Positions 50,398 through 61,700 of a stretch of DNA of 64,000 bases are shown one piece after another. Each line of letters opens with the position of its first letter. The stretch's first letter is position 1. A model generated the notes under the pieces. It was not told the DNA's origin, ran no database searches, and saw only the letters and a program-made list of their open reading frames with translations. The stretch lies in the NCBI RefSeq assembly GCF_000208745.1, contig NC_030850.1, positions 14,050,133 through 14,114,132 of the forward strand, given 5' to 3'. Origin of the DNA: Theobroma cacao (lineage: Eukaryota > Streptophyta > Magnoliopsida > Malvales > Malvaceae). Both the position numbers and the translations under genes were made by a program.

Positions 50398-50459
50398 AGT
50401 TGACTTTGAATTTAATAGATTTTAAAAGAGTTGACTTTGAATTTAATAGATTTTAAAAG
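50398..50459. repeat. 31-bp tandem duplication
   Basis: AGTTGACTTTGAATTTAATA begins at 50398 and again at 50429, and each copy continues identically for 31 bases. Confidence 0.9.
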
Positions 50460-50879
50460 ATCTCATTCATGTACGCTTTCACATATTTTTTTCTTATTTA
50501 TATATGAATAAAGAGTGTAGATTTTATCATTAAGACATCAGACAACAAAAAATAAAATACAAATAATAAATACCATAATCTCATTAGTATTTTAATTTAT
50601 TTTATTTCATTTTTTTGTATATAAATATATAATCCAAGTCTATATTCAAAATTTTAATGTACAAAAATCAATTTATATAATAAATTTTTATTTAAACATT
50701 AATATCATTGATATAATCATACAAAACTGTAATACCTTAGCCCAAATAATATTTGAATTAAGATGTTGACATATCTTTCAGTGAAACAAATAGGCCTTTA
50801 AAATAATTGAGTCTAAACCGTTCTTTAATGCTGAAGTTTATTGGAAAACAATTAGGGTTAATATAAATATATAATCTAA

Positions 50880-52640
50880 ATATAGGTAGCGACCTTCATG
50901 AAGAAAATCTAAAGGCTCAGAAGAATTTCACAAAAGCAACTTGAAGAATAAACAAACAAAGGTTGTTGCTGGATTTATCACCACAATGTGAGTAAAAATA
51001 CTTTTTTAAATTGAAGAAAAATATTTGATTGATTTAGAAGAATTTAGATTAATACTAAAAATGAAATCTGTTGAAAAAAATCAAGTTTTGTACACTATAT
51101 CGTCACTTTAACTCTAGTTCTGCATTGATTTATGAAGTTTTGCTATTTGAGTTTTATATGGTTGGAAACTTACACGAGTCTATTTTCTAATGAATTGAAT
51201 GGAAGAATATTCCAAGTTTCCTACGTAAAGATATAATTTTTTTTTTGTAAAGACAGTGCAAAACTATCTAGTAGTAACACTAGAGGCAATTTTGAAAATA
51301 TTCTACACTTTTTCTACAGTGAACTAAATGTTAAAGTTTATATGGATAGAAGGCCTATTTAATCTAGTTTTCAATGCATTAAACGAATCTCGATTTCGAG
51401 TTTCATAGCTTAAGATATAGTTATTTCAGTGAATGATGTGCAAACTGTCTAGATTTTTGATTTGGGAAAGTTTGGATTATTTTGTGTAGTTTCAAGTGAT
51501 AAATTGATTTTAAAAAGTTAGATTGTCTCTAATATGTTTAAATGATTGTTATTAGGCTTTTGATTATTTTGGGATAAGAGTTTGTTAGAACAAAGGAAGG
51601 TAAATATATTTTCATACACTTTACTTGTTTTGAAACTTTCCTATATGTATATTTTTTGAAAGAATTAAACGTTTTATTTCATTATTTTAGTATATGAAAA
51701 TAAGGTCAGACATATGATTATTTTCTATTTTTCGCTTAATAATATGATGAATTAGATTTATGAATGATTTGATTTATACATATGATGAACATTGTTTTAT
51801 CAATGTTTTAATTTATTCATATAATGGATATCGATTTATGAATGAAACGAAATCTTGATCATTTTTAAAGAATGTTTTAAGAACTATGAAATAATCTCTG
51901 GGAAGTGGGATAATAGACATCAGAATTAGTTCTACAACCCTGCTAATAGGACATAATAGTTAGCACATAGCCCTACTAACGGGATATAATAGTTAAGCAA
52001 TAAAAATCGTAAGAATGATTAGTCGATACAACCCTTGTCACGGGATATAATAGTGACCATAACTAACATGATGAAATTTTACGAGTTTCAAAGATTGAAA
52101 TTATGATTTGCTTGAATATAATTTCAAAAATGGTATTTGATAATCAATGATTTATGAATTTATGAAATTATTTGCTTTGAATATAATGAATTTGACTATT
52201 TTGAAAGCATGATTTAGTGAAATGCTCTTGGATGATGCATATGATATATTGAGAATGATGTTTGATTTGGTAAGGTGTGCGTGGCTATACTTGCTGAGCT
52301 CATCCCTTTATTTACAATTTTGCATATGACTAGAGATGATAACTTTAAAGCTATGGGAGCTAAGAGAACAATTTGAACATTTTACTTTGGTGTCAAGACA
52401 TTGTTAGTTATCTTAAGATTTTACCACCTATAATTGATATATCAGTTTCTAGTTGTTTATTTACTTTTCATCTTAAAGACTTTAGTAGGATTGTAATAGT
52501 TACATAAACAATAATGTAAGCATGAAATAATCGGAATGACTCATTTGAGGACTTTTATAAGAATGAAAGATAGTAAGGCTTCAGGCTTAGTCCCAAGGTA
52601 ATATGGCCATTTCCTGTCTCGATTTTGGGACGTGACAAAA
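50880..52640 (+). mobile_element. LTR-retrotransposon-like remnant, possibly a solo LTR
   Basis: This block has less extreme composition than its surroundings and ends in GGGACGTGACA (52629-52639), a typical 3' LTR end of plant Ty3/gypsy elements. It contains three degenerate copies of an ACGGGATATAATAGT motif (about 51936-52060) and a GCTGAGCTCATCCC segment near 52295, both reminiscent of long gypsy LTRs. No gag or pol coding region was seen. The start is uncertain. Confidence 0.4.
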
Positions 52641-52689
52641 ACATTTATATAAATTAAAATAATGCAAAATATAAAGAAAATCAAATGAA

Positions 52690-53160
52690 AATTTTAAGTT
52701 ATTAATATATTAATATAACTTATGATAATAAATATAACTTATTGCTATAGTAATTTAGTGAATTAATATAAGTTACTGTATTAATTTTGCTATAATATAG
52801 TAATATAATTTATATTAATATAGTAACTTATTAATTTACTATATATTATTAATAATAATATTACTATAGTATAATACATAACAATATACTAAATATAGTA
52901 CACTTATTGATAAACTAATTAGTCAATAACATATATTAATTACTTATTAGTATACTAATATACTATATATTAACAATATATAGTGATGTATAGCATATTG
53001 CTATATATATATGTATATGATATCTTGTTATATATACTTATTAATATACCATATATAATATACCATATATTGATATGCCATATTAATATATAGTATAATG
53101 CTATATACCATACATATAGTATATTGCTATATATACCTATTAATATACTATAATTTATTC
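52690..53160. repeat. AT-rich low-complexity block with TATATAG motifs
   Basis: Nearly all A and T, with many imperfect repeats of TATAGTATATTGCTATATA and its inverted form. It could fold into hairpins. Confidence 0.8.
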
Positions 53161-53842
53161 CATTTTGTTAATGCTTTTGATTTTTCATTTTAAAATTTAA
53201 ATTTCTAATTGAAGATATATTAATAACCCAAGCATTTAATCTTCCACATAATTTTTAGATTTCATATTGAAAGCTTAAAAAAATTATGATTTTTGATAAC
53301 AAAAAAAAATTCGTTTTCCAAAAATAAGGCTATATTAATCAGAAAACAAATATAATGCCAATAATTTTATAAAATAAATTTAAAAAGTTAAAAATTATTA
53401 ATATTAATAAACCAATTAATTGACTAGAGTTGGTTAACGGTTAAGTCAGTTAAGAGAGAAAACTCAGTCAATTTGGTTACGAATTTATGAAAAATCGATT
53501 AATTAAATTTTCTGACCGAATTAACCTACTTAACCAATTACTCACCATGTACAAAATTTGAAGCAAATTCTTTCAGATCCTACATTTATATATAATTAAA
53601 GAAAAAAGAGTTCATGATTTTCTCAATTTCAGCAATTATAACCCACATTTAAGTCTATTGATATAATTGGTATTAGCAGATAATGTTTACAGCAATAAGG
53701 GTTCAAAGAAATAATTAAAGCACTTTCCATATTTGAATGTAGAATCCCTTGTCTATAATATGTAGCGACAGAAAACACAGGTCCAAAGCCGAACCCCAAG
53801 AAAGAGCAAGGCAAATTGAAAAACCTTCTTCTGCTAATATCA

Positions 53843-54286
53843 ATGGCACCAATCACAGTTGCCTGCTCCTTAAACATCTACGAAGCTGAAGCAAAAGGTG
53901 CATCCTCCACCGCCGCTGGTGTCATCGAAATCCGCATTAGATTAAGGTATCAACTCCGCATCAAAGCCTACGGAGTGGAAGAGTTGATAGAAGATGTGAT
54001 CACCCCAGAGCTTTCCAATCCCTTCTCGATGCCTTTGACCTTTCTTTTCCCAGAACTAAGCATAACCCACGTCTGGAACATGCTCCAGAGCCTGGATGTT
54101 GATGCTAACGCGTGCGACTACTTGAGTCCGAAGATCGCGGAGTTTGCCGTTGATGTAGCCAAACGTCGTGGTGCAATGGAAAATAGTTCGGAGAGAACTG
54201 TAATAACGGTGGCTGAGGTGGAGATTACGAAAGTTGATTTCATTTTCGATGAAGAGTTTGATAAACTCGGCGATAAATTATGTTGA
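53843..54286 (+). CDS. Unrecognised 147-residue plant protein
   Basis: A single-exon frame from ATG 53843 to the stop at 54284-54286. Base composition is clearly richer in G and C than the surrounding DNA, which supports coding. The protein is soluble, with no signal peptide or membrane segment. It begins MAPITVACSL, has an Arg-rich strand-like segment (IEIRIRLRYQLRIKAYGVEE), a middle with NPFSMPLTFLFPELSI, a predicted helix (SPKIAEFAVDVAKRR) and a C-terminal ITVAEVEITKVDFIFDEEFD. I know no named domain. The helix-plus-strand C-terminus weakly recalls N-terminal regions of some plant RING-H2 ligases, but no RING follows. A broken relative lies 600 bases downstream (54881-55155), so the gene belongs to a locally duplicated family. 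Confidence 0.55.
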   Translation: MAPITVACSLNIYEAEAKGASSTAAGVIEIRIRLRYQLRIKAYGVEELIEDVITPELSNPFSMPLTFLFPELSITHVWNMLQSLDVDANACDYLSPKIAEFAVDVAKRRGAMENSSERTVITVAEVEITKVDFIFDEEFDKLGDKLC

Positions 54287-54880
54287 TTTGATTGGATCAA
54301 GACAGATTTAATTTTGAGGTTATGTTTCTGTCTTTTGCTGTTAATATTACTTTAGAAGCTTTACTGTTTCACATGACAAGGATTCATAAATTAAACAGAT
54401 CCTTCTTGAAGCCTTCTTAATTAATTTCTCAATATATATATATATATATATATCTTTGCCTATTGTTTTGTATATATATTTTAATTACTTAGTCTCCAAT
54501 ATGATAATTGTTGTTTTTAGTCTTTGGTCCTTGCACATGAATTTTATGATGATTAATTTTGGCTATGCAAGATGCTGAAAAAATAAAACCCTTTTCATGT
54601 ATGAATTTTTAGAGGATAAATGAATAGTTTGGAACATTTGATAATTTAATTCAATAATAAATACGTTTTAATTTTATGAGTTTAAAATTTTCAAAATAAA
54701 ATTTAAAAGGTGCACTGAGATTGTCTTTATGCTTTTTTGATAAAGGGTTTTTTTTTTTTTATACTTTATCATAAACTGAAATTGGTCTATCAATTTATAC
54801 ATAGTCAATATATAATACGTTTATATTATCACTTAATCACTTAATCATAGAGTACTACTTCATAAATATGTAAAAGTAAA
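54287..54880. other. Spacer between gene and tandem pseudogene
   Basis: AT-rich, with a TA run at about 54433-54453. No coding sequence. Confidence 0.5.
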
Positions 54881-55155
54881 AGTTGATGAATTTTTTGAAG
54901 ATGATATGGATACCCCAGTTCATCACTCCCTTGTCCATGCCATTAGCCTTTCGTTTGTCTGAAACATGCTGGGGAGCCTCAATCTTGAGGTTAAAGTGTG
55001 CAAAAGTTGGTGTTAATGTGGCCAAACACCACAGTTGTGTACTTTCAGGCCAGATTTCGATTAAGAAAATTGATTTTATTCGTGAGGAGTTTGATAGGAT
55101 TTTCAAGGACTTGGAAGGAGGAAGATGTTGGCGATTCAAAAGGGATATTGCATGA
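54881..55155 (+). pseudogene. Decayed tandem paralogue of the 53843-54286 gene
   Basis: In several frames the plus strand repeats the order of the upstream protein: ITP..SMPLAF against SNPFSMPLTF, a shared CAKVGVNVAKHH-like stretch against AEFAVDVAKRR, and ISIKKIDFIREEFDRIF against VEITKVDFIFDEEFDKL. The N-terminal third is missing and the alignment needs frame changes and deletions, so it cannot make the full protein. A 90-residue open frame spans it, but its start is not homologous. Confidence 0.7.
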
Positions 55156-55372
55156 TAGGAAGGTGAAATCTGAAGAAAAAATATGATGAAATAATCATTT
55201 CTTGTTATTTAATAAGTTATAGTAACTAATTACGAAGTTTTTGGAGAGTTTTTTTCTTTTTATTTGTGTTGTCGTTATAAATATTAGGTAAAAGGTTCGC
55301 GCGATGGTACTGATTAGTTAATTGGTGAAAATTATTTAAATAGTAAAAAAAAAAGTGTACGATTTATTTGTA

Positions 55373-55509
55373 AATATATTATAATATTTAGAATAATATT
55401 GATAAATGGAAATAGCCAAATAAATGGAAAATAATTATATAATATATTATAATATTTAGAATAATATTGATAAATGGAAATAGCCAAATAAATGGAAAAA
55501 TAATTATAT
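55373..55509. repeat. 68-bp tandem duplication
   Basis: Two nearly identical units, 55373-55440 and 55441-55509, each containing GATAAATGGAAATAGCCAAA. They differ by one A in a homopolymer. Confidence 0.9.
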
Positions 55510-56194
55510 AATGCTACTGTTTATTATTTTAGCTGTCCAGTGATAAATAAACAACAGGATAATAGATGGTGTTTGCATATATCATCATGAAAACCTCCAT
55601 AAAATGATATTGTTTACACAATGAACATTACATACCAAGGACTTCGCTCACAAAAGTTTATACAATAAAGGACAATAGAATAACCAGAATATCTATGCAA
55701 AAATTGAACCGTGTAATAAGTAAAATAATTAAAAAGCTGTATCAGGAGCTTGGGAAGAGAACCGTAAATGAATCAACTGGCACATCATTAGCAACAGTCT
55801 AAAAAACAAACAGTAATATCTAAAATATCTTCAATACAGACCAACATTTGATCATTCACATATATAAACATTGTGTATATATTAGTGTTGTACAAAAGCA
55901 TTCACCAATAGATGTGTTTAAAACAGAGCTCCAAACACATCTTCCACGTAGTCCTGCATATGTTGTCAATACAATTAACCTGTTTTATAGGACCATTGAT
56001 TTACAGAATGAGATTACCATAAGCATACAAAAACAGCCTCCACATAGTCAGCCATACGTTCTCTATACAATCAAGTGTCAAAAAGACATTGTTTGAACGG
56101 TCAGAACAATATGGCAGTTAGTTGTCTCGTACAAAATGACATTCCTATTCCTTTGTGTTCTCATTTTTACCATAGATATTGTAAGAGTATGGAG
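55510..56194. other. Intergenic DNA downstream of the RPA-like pseudogene
   Basis: No convincing coding sequence; an 82-codon plus-strand frame at 55848-56096 shows no domain. Confidence 0.4.
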
Positions 56195-57331
56195 TTACAA
56201 AAAACATTGCTCCAACTGTGGTAAAAATTTCTTGATCCGTTTTTCATAACCTTTCTTGGCATGCCTACCCTCCTTGCTAGTTTCTTGGGCTTCCTGTTGA
56301 AAAAATATCATGAAACGTGTTTAGTATATTGACTGTTATTCTATTCTAATTCTAGTAAGAAGTATATTGATTAACATAATTTACCTATTTGGTTTTGAGT
56401 TTTTTTTTCAGGAGACTCTTCTGGGAACAATTTCTTTATCACTTGTACCTTTGTTGAAGATGCTGGCACGTCCATTTGGGCCTGTTTAATAGTCAGTAAC
56501 AAGGTTTTAGAGAGTTTGGGTTCTTGGCTTGCTCAATAGGTACCTTCTTCCAGTCTAGAACTTCTAGCCAAAGTCTTTTTGACAGTGTTACAGTCAAAAA
56601 TCTTAAACACTGTCAATCCATGATCAATGGCTTGTCCTATCAGTCTTACCTTTAATGTTCCTTCAATGTTTGTCAATGCTTTAACAAGAGCTGGAAGAGT
56701 CAGTTTGTATATCATTCGAATTGCAGCTAGCTCAGCAATGGTGGCTCCAATTAATTTTTCTGCTTGTTGACCAAATGCTAGCAGTTAAATTCTACCAGTT
56801 GAATCCTCTACTATTAGTTCCAAAACCATTCCGTAGGAAGTTTATAAAGTTTCTGTTAGCGTTACCTTGTAAAATGGATTACTTCTTGTTAAGTTTGATG
56901 ACAAATGAATTTTAGTATTCTTACATCAGAACTGGTGTTTTTTCATCATGTATTGGGCAGCAAAATTTTCCAACACAAAATTGTAAAGTTCTGCACATTG
57001 GTCGCAAACACTGTAATACCATCCATTTGGTGCCTTTACAGTCACAATAGTAACTATTACCTCAAACTCGGTGATCTATCATACATAAAAATAATGTTAT
57101 ATCCATATCATTAGCAGCTACATTCTTGGTTAATTAGAAATATGTAAATTGCAATTCATATTAATAATATAGAAGTACATAAGCAAAATCATACCATAAA
57201 CGTTTTTGATTCCATTGCTAGCAAATATGCTACTATAACCTTTGAGATCTTTGTTAGTTGATTGAACTGTGACTGTGTTTCCCCTTCGCATGCTTGCAGT
57301 TGTATTGGTTGTTCTTGGTATCTAACAATTA

Positions 57332-58539
57332 TAGCACGTTTGGTTTGCACGGAATAGACAGGAATTGAATAGAATAGTTATTATGTGGAAATAGAATGAG
57401 ATGAGAATAGAATAGAATAAGTATTACGTACTTTGGTATGATAAATGGAATAGAGCATGAATGATTATTATGACGTATTACAGTGTTTGGTTGGTAAAAA
57501 TAACTTTAGAATAAGAAAAGAATAAAAATAAAAAAGACAAAAATACCCTTTATTATATAATGATTATTTAATTTTTATTTTTAAATATTAATTATTTATT
57601 TATAATCTAATCATTAATATTACAAAATACTAATATTTTATTTATAATTTAAATTTTATAATGATTATTTATTTTTAAATTATTTTATTTTTAAACATTA
57701 ATAATGTATAATTTATTTAAAATATTAAAAATTGATAGTTTAAATATTAATATTTTANNNNNNNNNNNNNNNNNNNNNNNNNNNNNNNNNNNNNNNNNNN
57801 NNNNNNNNNNNNNNNNNNNNNNNNNNNNNNNNNNNNNNNNNNNNNNNNNNNNNNNNNNNNNNNNNNNNNNNNNNNNNNNNNNNNNNNNNNNNNNNNNNNN
57901 NNNNNNNNNNNNNNNNNNNNNNNNNNNNNNNNNNNNNNNNNNNNNNNNNNNNNNNNNNNNNNNNNNNNNNNNNNNNNNNNNNNNNNNNNNNNNNNNNNNN
58001 NNNNNNNNNNNNNNNNNNNNNNNNNNTTTAAATATTAATATTTTAATTAATTTTAAATTCAAAATATTTTATAATATATAATTAAAAACTTAAATTTTTT
58101 ATTATAATAAGATTTATTTTTTCTCTATTTGCATTTTTCATTTTTTTTAATTTATATTTTCACTTAATAATTTAAAAATTAATATTTAAAATACTAATTT
58201 TTATTTATAATTTAATTATGTTATAATTAAAATATAAAAATATTAATATTTTTATATTTTAATTTAAAATATTAATTTTATAAATTTAAGTTTGTAATTT
58301 TTAAAAATAAATAATGATATTTTAATCCAAAATGTATAGATTTTATTTCCATGGTTGTGGAATAGCTAATACCATGGGGGATGATGGTATTAGCTATTCC
58401 AAGCTTTTGCCTAATTTTAAAGAATAGCCATTCCTTTGGAATGGCTATTCCTTCTCCAAGAGCAAACCAAACAAGGGGATAAAGTTTTGTAAGGAATAGA
58501 GGGGGAATGGCTTAGCCATTCCACCTACCAAACATGACA
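57332..58539. mobile_element. PIF/Harbinger-like MITE inside an RPA pseudogene intron
   Basis: Ends are TAGCACGTTTGG (left) and, read inward from the right, TGTCATGTTTGG. TTA stands directly outside both ends (57329-57331 and 58540-58542), the target preferred by PIF/Harbinger elements. Just inside, both ends carry imperfect GGAATAG and GGAATGGC words in inverted orientation. No transposase is visible. It contains the 269-base gap. It sits between two exon blocks of the pseudogene, at the intron side of an acceptor. Confidence 0.75.
57758..58026. other. Assembly gap (269 N)
   Basis: All bases are undetermined. The 19 bases just before the gap and the 19 just after it are identical (TTTAAATATTAATATTTTA). 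Confidence 0.99.
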
Positions 58540-58794
58540 TTAGGTTTGTGTTCTAGATTATGATATTCTTTTCAAGTTCCCATTAATTGTATAATTAAAT
58601 AATTTGGCTTGTCTTAAGATTCTCTTGTTCACTAACCTCTAGAATTTTAGGGTCTATGTAAACTCCTGTTGCTAAACAAGATGTTGCATATAATGATCCT
58701 ACAAAAATTATACAGTTAAATATTCATGTAACTTGTATGTGTAGTATTTATTACAGTTAGTAAAAAAGTTGTACAAATTTTATTTACGTATAGC

Positions 58795-61700
58795 AGTGTG
58801 CAAATGCATACCGAATCGAAATGAGTTGGATTTTTTTGATTCGGTTAATTCAGGTGTTCGGGTAATTCAGATATTAAGATTTAGTTATTATGGTTAAATC
58901 GGGTTCAATTTCGATTAAGAATTTTTCTAACGTAACAAACCGAACTTAAATATAAGGGTAATTTGGGATTTTCCTAAGGGCAATAAATACCTAAGCCTAA
59001 TCTCCATTCCTCTCTCTGCTGTGTACTGCTCTCAATCTCCCCTTTTCAGTTTTCTAATTGGCTAATCCTCCTCTTTTCAATTTCTCCCGTGTTAGTTCAT
59101 CACTGGCCTTCGCCCTTCCCGCATCAATTCATCAATCATCACTGTGCCAATGTGCCTTCGCCCTTCTTTCTAGCATCACCTTCTCTAACTAGTCTAGATT
59201 TGTATGTTTTTTGTTATTTCTAGATTGATTTTTTTTTTTGCTCAAATTTTTGTTTTTCTATTAAAGAGTTGTAAATTTTTTGTTTTTCTATTTGGACATT
59301 GAGCATGAACATTCGGCATGCATTAACAAAGGTTTCTTGGGTCCTTTGTTTTTTTTTTTAAATTAAAAATTAGTTGTCTGTTATATACCATGACATGTAA
59401 ATTGTAATACCGAGGTTAGCATTGAGATAAGAATAGGGCAATTTACAGGGCATCAGGACACCTAAAACATCTGTGCTTTGGCCATATTTGTCGGAAGCAG
59501 TCGTGCTAAAAAATGATCATGTCCTTTGGTTATGTTCTTTATCAAGCCAAAACCAAGATAGTTTCACTGCCTAATTTTTAGAAGTCTTTCCCTGGTTATG
59601 TCCTTTGTTTTTTTTTTTTTATTACCTCTCATTTGGTGATTAATTATAAAATTATAACCTGCATGTCGATGAACCTATGTTCACTGAAAATTGGCGAACT
59701 ATTGACTATGGGCTAACCTTTTGTCAAGTTTTTTTTTTGAGCGGCCAGTAGTTGTGTGGTTGTATAGGTAGCTTATTGGCTTTTCCCCTCATCCGCCCAT
59801 CCCTTCCTTTTTTTTTTTTTTTGCTGTTCATATTTGTAATCTGCAACTAGTGTGATTTGTCTTTCAAGTTTGTTAATATTTCTTGTAATCAAGTCTTCTG
59901 TGGTTGTGTTATTCGTTAATAGTTACTTGCTTATAAATCTGGAACCATGTTTTTGTTTTTCTTTACATACTGATTTTAGATGTGGATGAGCTCCCTTGTT
60001 CTATAGATTTTGACATTGTCAGAGTCCAATAGCAAGTTTAATCATTTTGTGAATTGGTTTCAACCTGTCTTATTTTAGTATTAATTAAAACTTTAAATTA
60101 AGTTCTTCAATGAGTTAATAATTTTATAGTTGATATTGATTTTCAAAAAACTTGAACTGGTTGATAATTTTTTAATTAATTAATTGATGAATTTAACAAA
60201 TATTATAGTCTTTGCATTCCCACAAGAAACCTTAGTTACTATTGGCCTCATTGATCATCAATATAGTTTCAAAAATGAATGTAACAATGTAAAATTTTGC
60301 CTAGTTACATGAATGACTATGGGGATTGGTGCATTTGCTCTGATTCCAAGTTTATTTTTATAGTAGTTTATACTTGTATTTGTGTGCTGTCATGTACTCT
60401 TACATAACTAAATAATCTTTACATTCAAGCTATATATGTAAAGTATTTCTTTCATTCATATATATGTCCTTGTGGGTGTGTGGATATCTATTAATAGTTG
60501 TAGTAAGCCAGCTTCAGAACGATATTATATTCCTTTCATTTAAAAAAATTATTGAAATTCTTATTGCTTCAAATGAGATCCTTTTCAAGTACTGTCGAGC
60601 ATGTTAAAATTTAGCTATGCCTTGCCCGAACTCTTTTTACTAAATTACCATATTAAAATATCTTTAGCCTTTTGGCAGTAATATGTGTTGTTCATATATT
60701 TGCTAGTGATTGATTCTTGAATTACATATTTGCTAATCAATTGATTCTTTTTGAGTGGCAAATTGAAAATTTCAATGGCAAGTCAAAGCGAATATCTAAC
60801 TCTTACTCCTAGTGATGCTACTACGCCTAGTGTTGCCATATCGTCATCGTCACCATAACTAACTACATAACAAACTGCAATCTCTACCAATGAAAGTGAA
60901 GCTGTTCATTCTAAGAAAAGGAAAGCACTTCCACCAATGTCTGAAGTTTGGAAACACTTCACCAGATTCATCAATAATCAAGGCGAAAGTAAAGCTAGAT
61001 GTAATTATTGTGGTAGGGAACTTTCTGTTAATACTAAATATAATGGCACAAATGCATTAAAGAATCACATGAATTCTTGCAAAAAGTTTTCTAGTGCTCT
61101 TGATTATATTCAAATTGAATTAGCTTTTCAATCGGATGATGGGTCAGCAGGAACATGGAAATTTAGTCAAGAAGCCATTAAAAAGACTCTAGCTAAGATG
61201 ATTGTTAAAGATGAATTGCCTTTTAGATTTGCAGAAGGGAAAGGATTTAAGGAATTCATGTCAACGTCATGCCTTAGATTTATTGTGCCATCACGATGAA
61301 CTGTTGCTAAAGATTGCTATAACTTGTTTATTGATAGAAAGAACCATTTCAAGCATATATTAAGAACATATTCTTTTCTAGTTTTTTTGACTATAGACAC
61401 ATGGGCATCAATTCAAAAAGTGAATAATATGTGTCTTACGGCTAACTTCATAGACAATAATTAGAAATTGCACAAAAGATTTTAAACTTTGTCTTGTTTA
61501 TAGTCACAAAGGTGAAGCTATAGGGAAAACGATTAATAAATGTTTGTGTGATTGGGGGATTTGTAAGATTTCACTATTACTGTTGATAATGCTAATTCTA
61601 ATGACCCTGCAATAGCTCATATGAAGAAAAAATTGAACTTATCAGGAAATAGTTTATTAGAAAGCAAATTTCTACATATGAAATGCATTGCACATATCAT

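Larger units (their letters stand above)
50280..53550. repeat. Degenerate inverted-repeat composite element
   Basis: The left 150 bases (GTGAGCAAAAATTAGTTAAA, then CAGTTAACCAACTTAGTTGA) and the right 150 bases read in reverse (GTGAGTAATTGGTTAAGTAG, then CCGTTAACCAACTCTAGTCA) are recognisably inverted copies, though diverged. This resembles ends of plant hAT-type repeats rich in GGTTAA words. I see no clear target-site duplication. The centre contains LTR-like sequence and AT-rich filler. Confidence 0.45.
56195..58698 (-). pseudogene. Replication protein A large-subunit-like pseudogene (5' truncated)
   Basis: On the minus strand a chain of exon-like blocks reads as the C-terminal part of a plant RPA1-like protein. 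58698-58637 encodes SLYATSCLATGVYIDPKILE. 57321-57195 encodes a block including NQLTKISKVIVAYLLAMES. The block from 57075 encodes TEFEVIVTIVTVKAPNGWYY, then SVCDQC, the zinc-site start of the third OB fold. 56880-56620 encodes LELIVEDSTGRI, then LLAFGQQAEKLIGATIAEL. 56481-56411 and 56294-56195 encode a Lys/Glu-rich tail. Splice-like GT and AG sites flank several blocks. It is broken: a stop interrupts VEDSTGRI|LLAF, another follows the Cys block, and the frame shifts between the first two blocks. The N-terminal OB folds are missing. The functional relative would bind single-stranded DNA in replication and repair. Origin from a Helitron-carried RPA is possible but unsupported. Confidence 0.7.

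Noticed and set aside
57691..58081. Open frames spanning the N gap on both strands
   Set aside because: They exist only because undetermined bases contain no stops.
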